From assembly GCF_027887165.1 (NCBI RefSeq), contig NC_077227.1:438951612-439015611 (forward strand): a stretch of DNA of 64,000 nucleotides, read 5' to 3'. Shown here piece after piece: positions 36,700 through 47,351 of the stretch. This DNA comes from Monodelphis domestica (taxonomy: Eukaryota; Chordata; Mammalia; Didelphimorphia; Didelphidae). Both the position numbers and the translations under genes were made by a program. The notes beneath the pieces are model-generated. The model ran no database searches and had not been told where the DNA came from. It was given only the letters and a program-made list of their open reading frames with translations. Every line of letters starts with the position of its first letter. Position 1 is the stretch's first letter.

Positions 36700-36875
36700 A
36701 AAAGAGCCTTGGAATTGAAATCAGAAGACTGAGTTCAAATCCCAGCTTTGCCACCTTTGTGATTTGGGGCAAGTACTTCCCAAGATGGTTTCTCCATCTA
36801 TTAAATGAGGGGGATGGACTGGACAGTCTCTAAGAACTACAGAATAACTCTTCAACTCTGAGGTTTTATGACCCA
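36700..36875 (+). mobile_element. MIR/CORE-type SINE fragment
   Basis: Word order TTGGAATTGAAATCAGAAGA, GAGTTCAAATCCCAGC, GGGGCAAGTACTTCCC, TCTCCATCTATTAAATGAGG and GATGGACTGGACAGTCTC follows the plus-strand SINE core and tail. Confidence 0.75.
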
Positions 36876-37079
36876 ATTCCAGGCCATATTTTCCTGAGGG
36901 GTTACAGAAATCATCCCTCAACTTGTCAGTGTAAAAATCCCCTCTAAGTTTCTTGCCGGATTTTAGGGAGGCATCCCCAAATCCTCCTTATATTTCTTGT
37001 CCTCCTTTTGATCTTCTCTCAAGACCCCAGATGAGATAAGGCTAGATACTAGGCACTGATTAATGCAAAGAGGGGGCTG

Positions 37080-37261
37080 TTACTGCAGAACATTTGACCG
37101 ACCTTTGTAACCATCTTCGAAGAATGTTCTTCCAGTCCAGCTTCCTTTTCCGCTTCCTCTTCCTCTTCCGCTTCTTCCTTCTCTTCTTCTTGCTCTTCCT
37201 TTTATGCATCCCGGTCGACGATCGATCTGTTCTCTCTTACATGGGTGATTTGCTTCTGATC
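37080..37261 (-). other. Candidate minus-strand exon or purine-rich tract
   Basis: On the minus strand a strong acceptor-like site (TTCATTCTTTTCCTTTTAG) ends at 37262. After it one frame stays open for about 59 codons to a stop at 37080-37082. Much of it is a GGAAGA-rich tract (37135-37205), so the predicted residues are Arg/Gly/Lys-biased and no family is recognised. A second frame gives a Lys/Arg run. Four CpGs occur within 37210-37230, unusual for this neighbourhood. A chance acceptor beside a polypyrimidine tract is at least as likely. Confidence 0.2.
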
Positions 37262-37269
37262 CTAAAAGG

Positions 37270-38470
37270 AAAAGAATGAAATCATCAAAGCAAAGTCTAA
37301 GTGTGCTTTTCTTGTGCTGCCTGGGAGAGAGGCATGACTTTTACTTTTTACTAGGTAATGATTTATCCAATAATTTTTTAAGCCATCATCCTTCATTAGA
37401 AAAAGAACAGACTGGAAGAAAAACAAACATTTCTATCTTGCAGTAACAGCAACCTCACAGACAAGGGTTTTGGAATGTTCAGTTCAATGTTCATTTTCAT
37501 GAACACAGCTAGGCACATTTATGATCTTCAAGGGAAAGAGAGAGAATTGGTGAAGAGGACTAAAAACACAGGAGAGTTTATGCTAGAGCTGGATCTTTAC
37601 TTTTCTGACATCTGCAAAGGCAGACCTTTCCATCCTCAATATAAAAAAGGGAGGGTGAGGGTTCAGGGATGGCCATGTGGACCTAGGTCCCATTACAAGT
37701 TGGAGGCAGTCCATTATGCCCTTCTGGGAAGAAGTCCCTCTTGCTGGAAAGAGGAGGTGTTTTCTTTCCCTGATATGAGATTGCTCTTACCCTTCTAAAT
37801 GGTTCTCACCAGTCAAGCCAAGGGCACCTCACAGGTGAACTCACTTTCATGTTACAAGCAAATAAAATCTTTAATAGTAGAAGCAGGAGGATTTAGTTTT
37901 TAAATGAATATTTAAAAAATAGAATCTGGTTTTAGATGTGTGAATCAAGTTGACAAAGTGGGAAGGGGGCACAGAATTTTGGAAACATTTTCTCCAAAAT
38001 GTTAATAAAAAATCAGCATCTTATTGTTCAGATACATGACTCCTAAAGATTTCAGGATTCAGTTCCACATACCCTGGGGATGAGGCACACTGAAAACCAT
38101 GTTTAAAAGTGTTATCCATTAGGTATATTAATTTAGAGGAAGGGGCTACCCTTGAAAACCACACTGGGGTACATATTATTCCCAGAGCATGAGTTCTTGG
38201 GCCTATCAGAGCCAGTCCCACTGCTCTCTGTTCCCACTATCATTTTATAGGATGGTTTGTCAAAAAGACACTTGAGTGGTTTATGTATAAGCTCTGTAGC
38301 TTCTTCTTCTTCTTTTAAATTTATGTTTCTTAAAAATCAGCGCTTGTCCATATATGGTCAATAACAAGAATAAGCCAGGTTCAGACTATTACTTTCGATT
38401 GTACTGAATTATTTTCAATTGTACACCCTGGAAGAGGAATTCTTGGCTTTTCTAACATGTAAATGCTAGT
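37270..38470. other. Unassigned stretch
   Basis: No confident gene or repeat. 37840-38010 is AT-rich. A 107-codon plus-strand frame at 37475-37798 lacks any recognisable domain or splice context and is treated as chance. Confidence 0.5.
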
Positions 38471-38483
38471 TACAGAATGTAGG

Positions 38484-38679
38484 GCTTTTTTTTTTTTAAA
38501 ACCCTTACCTTCTGTCTTGGATTGGTTCCAAGTCAGAAGAGTGGTAAGGGCTAGACAATGGGGGTTAAGTGACTTGCCCAGGGTCACACAGCTAGGAAGT
38601 GTCTGAGGCCAGATTTGAACCTAGGACCTCCCATCTCTGGGCCTGGCTCTCAATCCTCTGAACTACTTAGCTACCCCCT
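38484..38679 (-). mobile_element. Marsupial-type SINE with target-site duplication
   Basis: Starts with a poly-T (reverse of a poly-A tail), then ACCCTTACCTTCTGTCTTGG, GAGTGGTAAGGGCTAG, GTTAAGTGACTTGCCCAGGG and TTTGAACCTAGGACCTCCC, ending TAGCTACCCCC. Flanks AGAATGTAGG (38474) and AGAATGTAAGG (38680) form a near-perfect target-site duplication, so the copy is full-length and comparatively recent. Confidence 0.9.
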
Positions 38680-38691
38680 AGAATGTAAGGT

Positions 38692-38880
38692 TTTAAAGCT
38701 AGAAATTTCAGAGGTCAGCTTATCTATGTCCTCTTTTTACAACTTGGGAAACTGAGCCCAGAGACAGAAAGTAGTTTGCCAAATGTCAAATAACTGCCTA
38801 AACTAGTAAATAGGTCAGCTTACTCTAAAGTCCTCTGTTCTTTTCATCATAAACCATACTAGCTCTCTTCCCATCTCAAG
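38692..38880 (-). mobile_element. MIR-type SINE fragment
   Basis: Reverse orientation: TTCAGAGGTCAGCTTATC, TTTTTACAACTTGGGAAACT, GAGCCCAGAGACAGAAAG and CTAAAGTCCTCTGTTC follow the reverse of a SINE core and tail. Confidence 0.7.
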
Positions 38881-38889
38881 GGACAGAAT

Positions 38890-39795
38890 TCTAATTGAAG
38901 TTCTTTCTTCTTTTCAGAAATGAAATCAATTAAATTTTTTGACTTAAAAAAAATAAATACATGGTTCCAAAGTGGGCAAGGGAAATGTTAGAAGAATTAA
39001 GGATTTTTTTTAGCATATTTTCTTTACCAACATGAAAATGTCATCTTTTCCCTTTTGTGTTCCCTTTCTCCACCCCAATTCTTGAAGAAGTTTATAATTT
39101 TACAAGGAAGTTAATATATCGCCTTTAAAAATTTCTTAAAAAACAAGTTAAGCAATTCTTGTATGTGTTACAAGCCACATCTTCAGTGCTTTGCCAATGT
39201 CTCTTAGTGCCCCCCAGAGCCATAACAAAAACACTTCCACTAGGGGCCAGCTTCATAAAATACGAGTTGTGCCAGTTGTAGAAAATGCACTTTCAGATCA
39301 ATATTTAAAGATACATTAGGCTAGGTGAGAAGACTGAGATGGTGAATCTTTTGAAGGAGGAGGTGGAACATAAAAGGAACTTACCTGGGGTATAACAGCT
39401 AGGGGGAGTAAGTGGGTACCTTCTGGGAACTTCCTAGTTTAATGGGTTGTGCTTACAGTTAACTAAATGGTCAACTCAATCATATCTATGCTGCTGAAGG
39501 AGTATGAATGCTAACAGTGCCCTCAAAATGTCACCTCTATAAAGAAAAGCTTAGGTTACCCCATCCTAATTATGACTCTGAAACCCATTTTCCTTTTCAA
39601 ACACCCTTTATTTTCCTTTTTTAAATAAAATCGAGATGTTAGGGATTGTCTTAAGTTGCTTGTTGACTACAAGAAAGGACTTGAAGATGCCCTTAGATTA
39701 AAAAAAGCTTTCCTACCTTCACTGAATAAATAGGCTTTCAGGATCAGGACATCTCAGGGTTTCACTTTGAGGTCATATACAATAGTGAAAAAAGC
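38890..39795. other. Unassigned AT-rich stretch
   Basis: Mostly AT-rich with no recognised repeat or exon. It holds one CTCF-like motif, CCACTAGGGGCCAG (39237-39250), with one departure from the usual core. Confidence 0.5.
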
Positions 39796-39797
39796 CC

Positions 39798-39893
39798 TGG
39801 ATTTGCTTCATTTTTGTTTTTGTATCCTATGTCCAGCCTAGTGCCTGGTACAGCATGCCTCAGTTTAATATATGCTTGTTGACTGATTGATTG
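39798..39893 (+). mobile_element. LINE (L2/L3-type) 3' end
   Basis: TTTGTATCCTATGTCCAGCC, TAGTGCCTGGTACAGCATG and ATATGCTTGTTGACTGATTG give the standard LINE 3' terminus, ending in a short GATT repeat. Confidence 0.75.
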
Positions 39894-40010
39894 TTGGAGC
39901 CCAAAGACCTGGATTAGAATTCTACTTTAGTTAAGTCACTCTCTCAGCCTCAGAAAAGAGGAAATTGGACTTGAACCATAAGGGTCTCTTTCTGTACTAT
40001 GACGGGGTAT
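39894..40010 (+). mobile_element. Degraded SINE fragment
   Basis: GGAGCCCAAAGACCTGGATT, AGTTAAGTCACTCTCTCAGC and AAATTGGACTTGAACC resemble a truncated plus-strand MIR-type core. Confidence 0.5.
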
Positions 40011-40289
40011 AGGAAACGATCAAAGAAGAATGAAAATGTTCTAAGAAGAAGTTCATTTTAAACTTCCACTATAGCAAAGAGAGAATTAAGGCCAATTTAT
40101 TCTGGAATAATCAGAGTATAGAACTGCTCCCACCGACAGGGGATACCAATAAAGTGCCAGGTGACTTCAAACTGTGAAGTCCGCTGTGCCCCATTTCTTA
40201 AAACTTATTATAGTCTTTTGTCTGCAAAGCCTAGTTTGCACTGATGAGGAAAAGAGAAACACTAGCATCTGAAAAGGATGAAAGAGTCC

Positions 40290-40740
40290 AAGACTGGAGA
40301 ATCAGTGGAACCAGGTTCTAATTCCCACCCTATCACTGATTCAGCAGCTAGATGTCTTAGTGGATAGAGTGCCTGGCTTGAAGTCAGGAAGACTCATCTT
40401 CCTAAATTCAAATCCAGCCTTAGACACTTTCTCGCTGTGTGACCCTAAGCAAATCACATAATCATATTTGCCTCAGTTTCCTCATCTGTAAAATGAGCTA
40501 TAAAAGGAAATGATAAACCACTCACTGATATCTTTACCAAGAAAACCTCAAATAGGGTCACAAAGAGTCTGACAGGACTTAAAAAACAGCTGAACATCTG
40601 ACACCCCTAATTTGCTATGTGCCATTGGATAAGTCTTCCACTCTGGGCCTCAGTTCCCCCAAATTGTAAAAGAAAAGGTTGGATTATGCCATTTCTAAGT
40701 TCTCTTTGGGCTCCAGCATTCTATGACTCTGTGATTCTGA
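40290..40740 (+). mobile_element. Older SINE split by a younger SINE
   Basis: The left half (GGAACCAGGTTCTAATTCCC, CACCCTATCACTGAT) and right half (TTGCTATGTGCCATTGG, CTGGGCCTCAGTTCCC, GAAAAGGTTGGATTATGCC, CATTCTATGACTCTGTG) are contiguous in the family but separated here by 40343-40600. Confidence 0.75.
40343..40600 (+). mobile_element. Marsupial-type SINE, nested insertion
   Basis: CAGCAGCTAGATGTCTTAGT, GGATAGAGTGCCTGGC, GTCAGGAAGACTCATC, TCGCTGTGTGACCCTAAGC, TTGCCTCAGTTTCCTCATC, ATCTTTACCAAGAAAACCTC and GGGTCACAAAGAGTCTGAC give all modules of a near full-length tRNA-derived SINE in order. Confidence 0.9.
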
Positions 40741-40789
40741 ATTTGCCTCTCAACACATTTGCCCTGGACCTTCTACACAGGGTTGGTCT

Positions 40790-40885
40790 GAAGAGCAATT
40801 GTTATCATGGTGTCCAAAGTGCTTTGTAAATACTCCTGATCCACACTTACAAAGTGCTTTGAAGTTTACAGTGTGTCTAGAGTTG
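40790..40885. mobile_element. SINE 3' fragment
   Basis: Two CAAAGTGCTTTG blocks (40815 and 40854) with TTTGTAAATAC and GAAGTTTACAGTG resemble the 3' CORE segment of MIR-type SINEs. The match is short. Confidence 0.4.
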
Positions 40886-40889
40886 TACA

Positions 40890-41375
40890 AATGTAAGATG
40901 TATTATTGTTCTTGTAAAATATTGCAAAGGCAAGTAAGTGCCCACCTACCTCAAAAACCTTGATCATAAAATGGCAAATTTGTGACCTACCCCTCTTGGG
41001 ATTAGATAGCTTTAGTTCTCCTTCACACACACACACCTGCCCCCACCTCTCCTCCTGGTTATGTCTGGGTAAGGGGAGAGTTGGAAGGACATAGTCTTCT
41101 GTTTGGACAAGACATGTTCCCCTCAGTTAGGTTTATTGCCCACAAAAGAGTTATAGATTGGCCCTGGCCAAAATAATGTATCCCTTTCTGTCAGTTAGCT
41201 CACAACCCCAGGCAGAGTAGGAGTAGTTTCAATATATGGGGCATTGTGTGCAGAACTGGTACTTCTTTACAAGTAGCTAGTCTCCTGTACAGTTGTGTAC
41301 TCCCACTTCTGTCAATATTCACCTCAACCCCTCCAGGAAGTCTCTGGAAGAATGGAAGGACAGAGTGGAAAAGAC
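40890..41375. other. Unassigned stretch
   Basis: Short (CA)n at about 41025; otherwise no recognised repeat or exon. The 132-codon minus-strand frame that overlaps this region crosses the LINE tail at 41378-41505 and is judged a chance frame. Confidence 0.5.
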
Positions 41376-41377
41376 TA

Positions 41378-41505
41378 TGACTTCTTTGAGAATAAGGATT
41401 ATAGGGGGAGATGTTGGGGTTCTTTGTATTCCTAGCACTTAGAACAATGCTTGGAACATAACAGGTGCTTAATAAATTCTTGTTGACTTGCATTGACTTT
41501 AAGGG
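41378..41505 (+). mobile_element. LINE (L2/L3-type) 3' end
   Basis: CTTCTTTGAGAATAAGGATT, TTTGTATTCCTAGCACTTAG, AATGCTTGGAACATAACAGG and TGCTTAATAAATTCTTGTTG form a typical 3' terminus. Confidence 0.8.
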
Positions 41506-41674
41506 AGAGGAGAATAAGGAGCCATTAAGGAAATGAAAAATTTGGTTGGGCAAAATCCTTCCTTTTAAAGAAAGAAAAAAAGAAAAAAAGAAAAACAAGT
41601 GGAACAGATATCCTATTCCTTGCTTCTATTCCCTTGGGTACATATATCAGAATATTCACAATGGGATGGGTTAG

Positions 41675-41922
41675 GGCAAAGATTCTTAATACATGTACCC
41701 CTAGAAGGTATAAAAAAACTTGTCAAGGGAATATGAAGAGTATTTGGGAAATAATTCTATTATCCTAATGAAATTAATCATATCTATTATTTAATTGTTT
41801 TCTTATGTGCATATGAGTTATAACCTCTAGTATTTAATTCTTTTTCATGTTGAATAGGGGGTTCAGGAAAGTTTGCCAAAAGCCAAAAGTGTATCCAAGT
41901 GAAAAATGTTGAGAACCCCTTA
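41675..41922. mobile_element. hAT-like non-autonomous DNA transposon, candidate
   Basis: Begins GATTCTTAATACATGTACCC and ends AAATGTTGAGAACCCC, which are imperfect inverses. The same pair of ends, GGTTCTTAA and its inverse, is known in old mammalian DNA transposons. The interior is AT-rich. Confidence 0.45.
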
Positions 41923-42149
41923 TATATACGAGGAGAGATGGAAGAATGATCCGTGATCCTTGGGTTACATGACGCCAAAGGAGCTTTGGGGCTGACTGGA
42001 TCCTTGGGAACCTTTTATATTGAAGGCACCTTTGGTGCTTGGGGGCCAGAGGGTCCAGGGCGTGGTCTGCCAACTGAGTTGGGTATTGGCTCTTTGGACT
42101 AATTCTTGGCTCTAAGCCCTGAGAGTGGGGTGGGTGAACTGGTTCATAT

Positions 42150-42352
42150 TTCCACAGCGCTTTAAGATTTACAAAGCACTTTTCTCATTATCATTCAATG
42201 AGGTAGATAGAAATAAGGGATTATTATCCTAATTTTACATAGGAAGAAACAAAGACTCGGAGAAATGCCCAGAGTCAAACAGCTAGTCAGTGCCAGGATT
42301 CAAACTTGAATCTTTCCCGAAATCTGAATCTAGCACTCTTAAACATTATGCT
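42150..42352 (-). mobile_element. MIR-type SINE
   Basis: CAGCGCTTTAAGATTTACAA, AGCACTTTTCTCATTATC, TTATCCTAATTTTACATAGG, AGAGTCAAACAGCTAGTCAG and GGATTCAAACTTGAATC give the reverse of the SINE from tail to head. Confidence 0.8.
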
Positions 42353-42359
42353 AAAAAAA

Positions 42360-44680
42360 AAAAAATCCTTATATTTCTTTCTGGATTGTCCAATCAAGTA
42401 GCTCAGGATAGGAAAGAAAAAGGAAATTTGAGATAGACTGACTAGAGCTGTGTCCCTCATGAAATTGAGCATGGTGGATGAGGTGTGGAGTGAGAAATCC
42501 TTCCAATGGCCAAAATACCTACCCCACCATCCTGTTCTGGATACCTGAAATTCCACAATTAAGGATCCAGTTGACCGAAGAAATTGTCTTGGTTAAAATG
42601 CAAATTAAGCCTTTGCCAGACCTAATTCATCATTAACAACTTAGTGTGGATTAGTTTAAAATACTCTTTTCTGAAGATATAGTTGGTTGAAAACTTTACC
42701 CTGCTCAAATAAGATACTAGACAGGTTAGTTTTGATAAAGGAGATTGTGATCATCTAGATCTAGAATATGGTTAAGATAAGAGGGCACCAATGAAAAATC
42801 TAAGCTAACTTGCCAATGGCCATGCCTTACTTGGCGATACTCTCAGATCTGGCCAAAGGGAGAAGTGTTACCTCTGAGTCCCTTGGGTCCCAAGAATAGA
42901 CTTGGCAGTTCAAAGATGGCAAGAGCTGGGGCGGGGGGGGGGGGGGGGGGAGGAGGTAAGAGGGAGGGAGGGAGAGGGGAGAGATTTGATTTGGAACAAA
43001 CTCAGGGAGTCAAAGTATACTCTTTGTTCAGTACTACTACTTTGCCCACATTTCTAGTAGAACTATGTTCAAAATGGGGAACCCTACAGCAGGCATCCAG
43101 AACCCCAAAATCACCACTTCTTTCTCAGCGTATCCTGATTTTTGCTCTGAAAGCCAAAGAGGCTAGTTGTAGCTCACCTGAACTGCTGAGCTAGGTGGGA
43201 CAGATGGTTCCACGCAGTTTCAATGCTCATTTTCAGAGCAGCCGCTCTAATTTTATCTGCCAACGTGGATGATTTACTCTGCCAACATATACGATTTTCT
43301 GTGTCAAAATAGATGCTTTTCTCCATTCAGGAGACTGAATAGGAGATCTGAAGTTCCTGTAAGGAAGAAGAAAAAAAACCTTTAAAATTCTCAAGATAAT
43401 AGCCCTTTCTTCTGTCCCTTTACAAATTATTAAAAACATATAGATTCATCATGAATCAAGCCATTTGAACACACAATTGGGAAAATAGTGTCTTCATTTA
43501 ACATATAGCGTCGCCAAGTGCTAGAGTGCCCCTATCAATCCTTCTCATGAGATAACTCTGTTTCTGGACACTTAAAAAAGATTATTTTATCGATAATATT
43601 TCTACAAAACACCAGGATCTGGTATAGTTCTCTAAATGGTGACCTTGGTTTTTTTTTTTTCAAACTTGAACTTCTCTTTGCATTTCACTCCCTAACTCAA
43701 TGCCAGCCCCCTGATGGAAAAGTTACACATTATTCACATGCTGACCAGAATTCAAGGGCTCCAGTTATCTACCCTACAGAGTCAAAGTGCAAGACTTTTT
43801 TTTTTTTCCCAAAGTGTATATTGTATTGACCTGGCTCTGGGAGCTTTCTGACCTTCCTTGTACATTTATTATCCACGTATTGTAACAATTCACACAATCT
43901 ATCTTGATCATGTAAAAACAGGTAGTTGAATTAAGTCTTTGCGTTGCCCCATACTTCTCTTAATCCTTTCTATTTATGTAATTTTTTCCTCTAAAACGAC
44001 AGGAACTCAGTACCAGCAAATGAACCCAGACAACAACAGTAGAAACCATGAAAAGGGGAATCCAGAAGACAGAAGTATTTCAAAATAAAATGTATCTCCG
44101 TTTTACAGATGGGGAAAACTGAGGGCACTGCCAAACTGATAGACTTGTCTGTCAAATGACTGAGCAACTTCTCTGTTTCTACAAACAGAAAAGAGACAAG
44201 TTTCTGTGTGGGCAAAGATTCCTGAATATTACTTTGTAATTCCTAACAAGGTTGGGCATCTGGTCTGGAACATGTTTTTAAACTGTGACACTGCGCTATT
44301 GCCCAGGAAATCACAAGAGTTTTCTACAGATGGCAATAAGTGGCTTTGTTAAGAATCCTTGCTCTACAGTAATATACGGCGCAAATTTTACATAGAAGAA
44401 TAAGCCTCACATCCTCTTCTTGCTAAAAGTTCTATTGTATTTTTTTAACCCAAATTTAAGAGACTGCACTTTATGAGAGCTAAAAGGCCTGGCTTCTAAT
44501 TCTATTGGAGATTTTATTTTTTTAGCCACTCCAAACTCACTGAAATAAGTATTTACTTTGGATCGGATTTGGTGGGTTCATCTTGGAACCCACCCAAGAG
44601 TTTAGTTAAAGTAATTAAAAAGACCTTGTTACAAGTATGTCTCTCCAGTAAAGCTCAGTACCTGTCCCCCAACCTTTAAA
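42360..44680. other. Mostly unassigned intergenic or intronic DNA
   Basis: No confident exon. It contains an 18-base G run (42933-42950) inside a G-rich purine patch to about 42980, short poly-T runs (43650, 43798) and a possible degraded MIR at 44098-44180 (TCCGTTTTACAGATGGGG). Short frames are not supported. Confidence 0.55.
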
Positions 44681-44682
44681 AC

Positions 44683-44800
44683 AATGGGATTATAAACTCC
44701 CCAAGGGCAGGGACCCTGCCTCCTCCTTCCCTTCCTATCTTCCCCCACAGCGCCTAGCACGCCAAGAGCCCCGTACATACTTATTGACGAATTGACAGCG
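44683..44800 (+). mobile_element. LINE (L2/L3-type) 3' end abutting the CpG-rich segment
   Basis: GATTATAAACTCCCCAAGG, GCAGGGACCCTGCCTCC, CACAGCGCCTAGCACGCC and TACATACTTATTGACG. It retains several CpGs normally lost in such old copies, as expected if it sits inside an unmethylated island. Confidence 0.75.
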
Positions 44801-45352
44801 TTTCAAATGCATAGCACATTAGTTTCGCGAAGTTCCCGGAGTGTCCCACGAAGTCCAAACTCGCCGGGGAAGCGAGGGGAAATTCGGCCGTCGTCCAGAT
44901 GTTCCGCTGTAGAATGCGCTGCAGCCGAGTCACGGCACTCTCTGCAGCCAGAGGGTCTCTGCAGAGATGAAACAGGAGACTTTGGAAGAGTCAGGGGCTG
45001 GTGTTCGCCCCGTGAAATAACTCATCCATCCTCGCGTCTCTGCAGACGCAGGAGTTGCTCCTGATCTCAGCAGTGGTGACTCTGCTCTGAGCGCAGCCCC
45101 TTTTAAATGTTGGGTCCTGACTCACCTTCCCTCTTTCCTCCCACAATGCCCAATGAGAGATTGTTAACAAGAAGAGATCCCAGGGTCTGTTTTCGGAGCA
45201 GATGGAAGCCTGCCAAACACGGAGGAGAGACTCGGCTTGCCTCCCAGCTCCACACAAGCTCACTGTCCCGGCAGAGCCAAACACCAAGAGCAAACTCCGG
45301 CATCCTCCCTCCTCCAAACTCCTCGAACTTCCAGCCCTAGTTTCGCAGCAAA
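44750..45352 (+). promoter_or_regulatory. CpG-rich promoter and 5' UTR, candidate
   Basis: CpG density rises sharply (TTTCGCGAAGTTCCCGGAG, CTCGCCGGGGAAGCGAGG, TTCGGCCGTCGTCC) in an otherwise CpG-poor region. Downstream are a TTTTAAAT box (45101), an AP-1-type TGACTCA (45118-45124) and GTTAAC (45165). The 3' part would be the 5' UTR of the exon at 45353. Direction is inferred from the exon; a bidirectional or minus-strand promoter is possible. Upstream ATGs near 45145 argue for a start site downstream of them. Confidence 0.5.
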
Positions 45353-45363
45353 ATGGACCCCAG
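45353..45363 (+). CDS. Candidate first coding exon, start codon plus splice donor
   Basis: ATGGACCCCAG is preceded by GCAGCAAA (A at -3, G at +4: good initiation context) and followed at once by GTGAGT, a strong donor. It would encode Met-Asp-Pro and the first two bases of an Arg or Ser codon. Position at the end of a CpG-rich segment supports a real first exon. No downstream exon was identified in 45.4-64 kb, so the gene is not named. The alternative is a chance ATG beside a cryptic donor, or a donor used by a non-coding exon. Confidence 0.35.
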
Positions 45364-45719
45364 GTGAGTTCTCCAGTCCCCACAGCAGCAACAAGTCAGC
45401 CCCTTAGAGGCCAACTTCTCTATTCAAAGCCTGCTGGGGAAATGTCTGAGGCTCCCTTTGCTGAGAGGCCTGTCTGGCTGGGGGAAAAAAGGGGGGGATC
45501 CTTTTTTAAAAATTTTAACTTACGTTTTATTGCTGATTAAAGGAGAGCTTATTAGCAGAGATTGCTTGCAGAAGAAAAACAAAGCCCTATTGCAGTCACC
45601 AGCTATCTGCCCAAAGATGCTGAAGGAACCTCCTGTCATTAGTCTCATATAGAGACCCCCACACATAACAGAGGGTATATGTTGCCTTAAAAGGTATGTA
45701 GTTGAATACACTGGAAAAA

Positions 45720-45925
45720 GCACCTCAATATAAGGAGCATAGGACCAAATATCAGGAGATATGAGTTCCTGCCACTAAAAACCTTGTATGATTTCCTACT
45801 TTGCCCCTAAAACTCACTGTCCCTTGGAGAATCACTTCCCTTCTCTTGTCCTCAGTTCATTCTGCAAAATGAGATCAGACTAGATGATCTCTATGGTTCT
45901 TTCCAGTTTTCTGACATATATAATT
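45720..45925 (+). mobile_element. Degraded SINE
   Basis: GAGTTCCTGCCACTAAAAAC, TTGGAGAATCACTTCCC, GTCCTCAGTTCATTCTGC, AAAATGAGATCAGACTAGAT and GATCTCTATGGTTCTTTCC follow a marsupial MIR-type SINE with a 'GACTAGATGATCTC' tail. 45375-45715, just upstream, has no recognised content. Confidence 0.65.
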
Positions 45926-45930
45926 CAAAG

Positions 45931-46060
45931 ACTTCATTCCTCTCAGCCTCAGTTTCCTCACCTGTCAAATAGGAATCATAAGTCTTGCTGCACAGTTTTT
46001 GGGAGGATCAAAAGAAATGTTAAATGAGAAAGTGCTTTACAAAACACTTTGCACTATGAC
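45931..46060 (+). mobile_element. MIR-type SINE, 3' half
   Basis: CTCAGCCTCAGTTTCCTCAC, CTGTCAAATAGGAATCATAA, GGGAGGATCAAAAGAAATG and GAAAGTGCTTTACAAAACAC. Confidence 0.75.
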
Positions 46061-46069
46061 CTACAGAGG

Positions 46070-46555
46070 TGTCACAACAATCATTTCTAAGCATTTTTAA
46101 AGTAAAAGGATGACCCTTAACAAACATCTGATCCAGCTGGGAGCTTCCTAACTCTTAAGTTCCTTCATGGTTTTATGCCCTGATGGTGGAGGACCAGAGA
46201 TGAAGGACAACTTTATCTTTCATAAAATCTTAGCAACTGAAACTATGGAAAGATTATTACCCAGTACTGCTTTCCTTCCCCTTTGAGAAAGGACGCTCCC
46301 TTGGGGCTGCAGCTGCAGTGGGGTGTTTCCCAACCTTTTTCAATCAGAGCTCCACCTGTGAACATGCTGGGACACACCATGCCCCTACCCACCTGTCCCA
46401 ACGTGTCCATCCTTCACCATTCTTGACACCTGTCTATCCACACTTCCCACTACTTGCACATATAAGGCTATCCTCAATCCTCTCCTCAAAATAGCTGCTA
46501 CCATCCTTCCATCCCCACCACTCCCTAACCGTAAAAAAGTTGACAGATGGAAGTA
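46070..46555. other. Unassigned stretch
   Basis: No confident repeat or exon. 46430-46550 is C-rich with CTTCCCACTACTTGCACAT and may be old LINE 3' UTR, which cannot be shown by eye. Confidence 0.45.
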
Positions 46556-46559
46556 AGGA

Positions 46560-46865
46560 CACAAACCTTACCCAACCTTTAAGGGCCAGCAAAATCCCAC
46601 TTGTTCTATGAAACCTTCCCTGACCACTCTAACCTGTTCTGATTTCTCAGTATAGAATACCCATCTATAGCATTTAGAATCTCTGTCACACAGCAGAACT
46701 CTTAATTATGTTCTGTCCGTATTGCTCTATGTTGTTTGAGGATACAAGTCCTATCCCTACAATTAAACTCAGTGATCCTTAAGGACATTGAGTATGTCTT
46801 ATTTCTGTCTCCCCAAGTACAGGCTAGTGCAGTGCTTGATGCACAGTGGGTATCCCCTTCAAAAA
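46560..46865 (+). mobile_element. LINE (L2/L3-type) 3' UTR and end
   Basis: ATGAAACCTTCCCTGACCAC, CTATAGCATTTAGAATCTC, TATGTCTTATTTCTGTCTCC and CTAGTGCAGTGCTTGATG appear in the order of an L2-type 3' region, followed by a short poly-A. Confidence 0.75.
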
Positions 46866-47351
46866 AAAAAATCAAAATCCAACTATTGGATTGATTCTTT
46901 AGAATAAACCAGAGCGTCCTGGTGCCCTCTTTTATCTCTTTTTCAGGTTCTATCCTTAACCTAAAATGAAGTAAGCTTTTCAGATTAATTCCTTCTCACA
47001 CAAGATAGGTGAGGCGGGGACCTGGAGGACTGAAGAAGTGTTGAAATAGAAGGGTGGGGTGGGTGACAAATTACTAAAAACAAATTTATGCACTTTCCAT
47101 AATGTCCATAATTTAAGTATTGCTACAGTTTCAGGACTAGAAAAAGTGCAGGACTTGCCATTTTGCATTTTATAGAAGGTATCTGATTTGAAAGAAATTT
47201 TTGGAGAGCAGTAGTAACACTGGCATTGTCGGGGTTCCGAGGGAACTGTGTTGAGAATTCCCGCTTTATCCCAGACTGAGGGCATGGTCACACTTGGATC
47301 AGCTCCTCTCGATACCCCTAGAACCTACTAGATCAACCATCCTCAAAAGCT

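Noticed and set aside
41200-41598. 132-codon minus-strand frame
   Set aside because: Overlaps a LINE 3' end and an A-rich tail; its Phe-rich start is the reverse of that A-rich stretch.
45107-45540. Longer plus-strand frames across the candidate first exon
   Set aside because: They read through the strong donor at 45364 into apparent intron and have poorer start contexts; more likely 5' UTR and intron.
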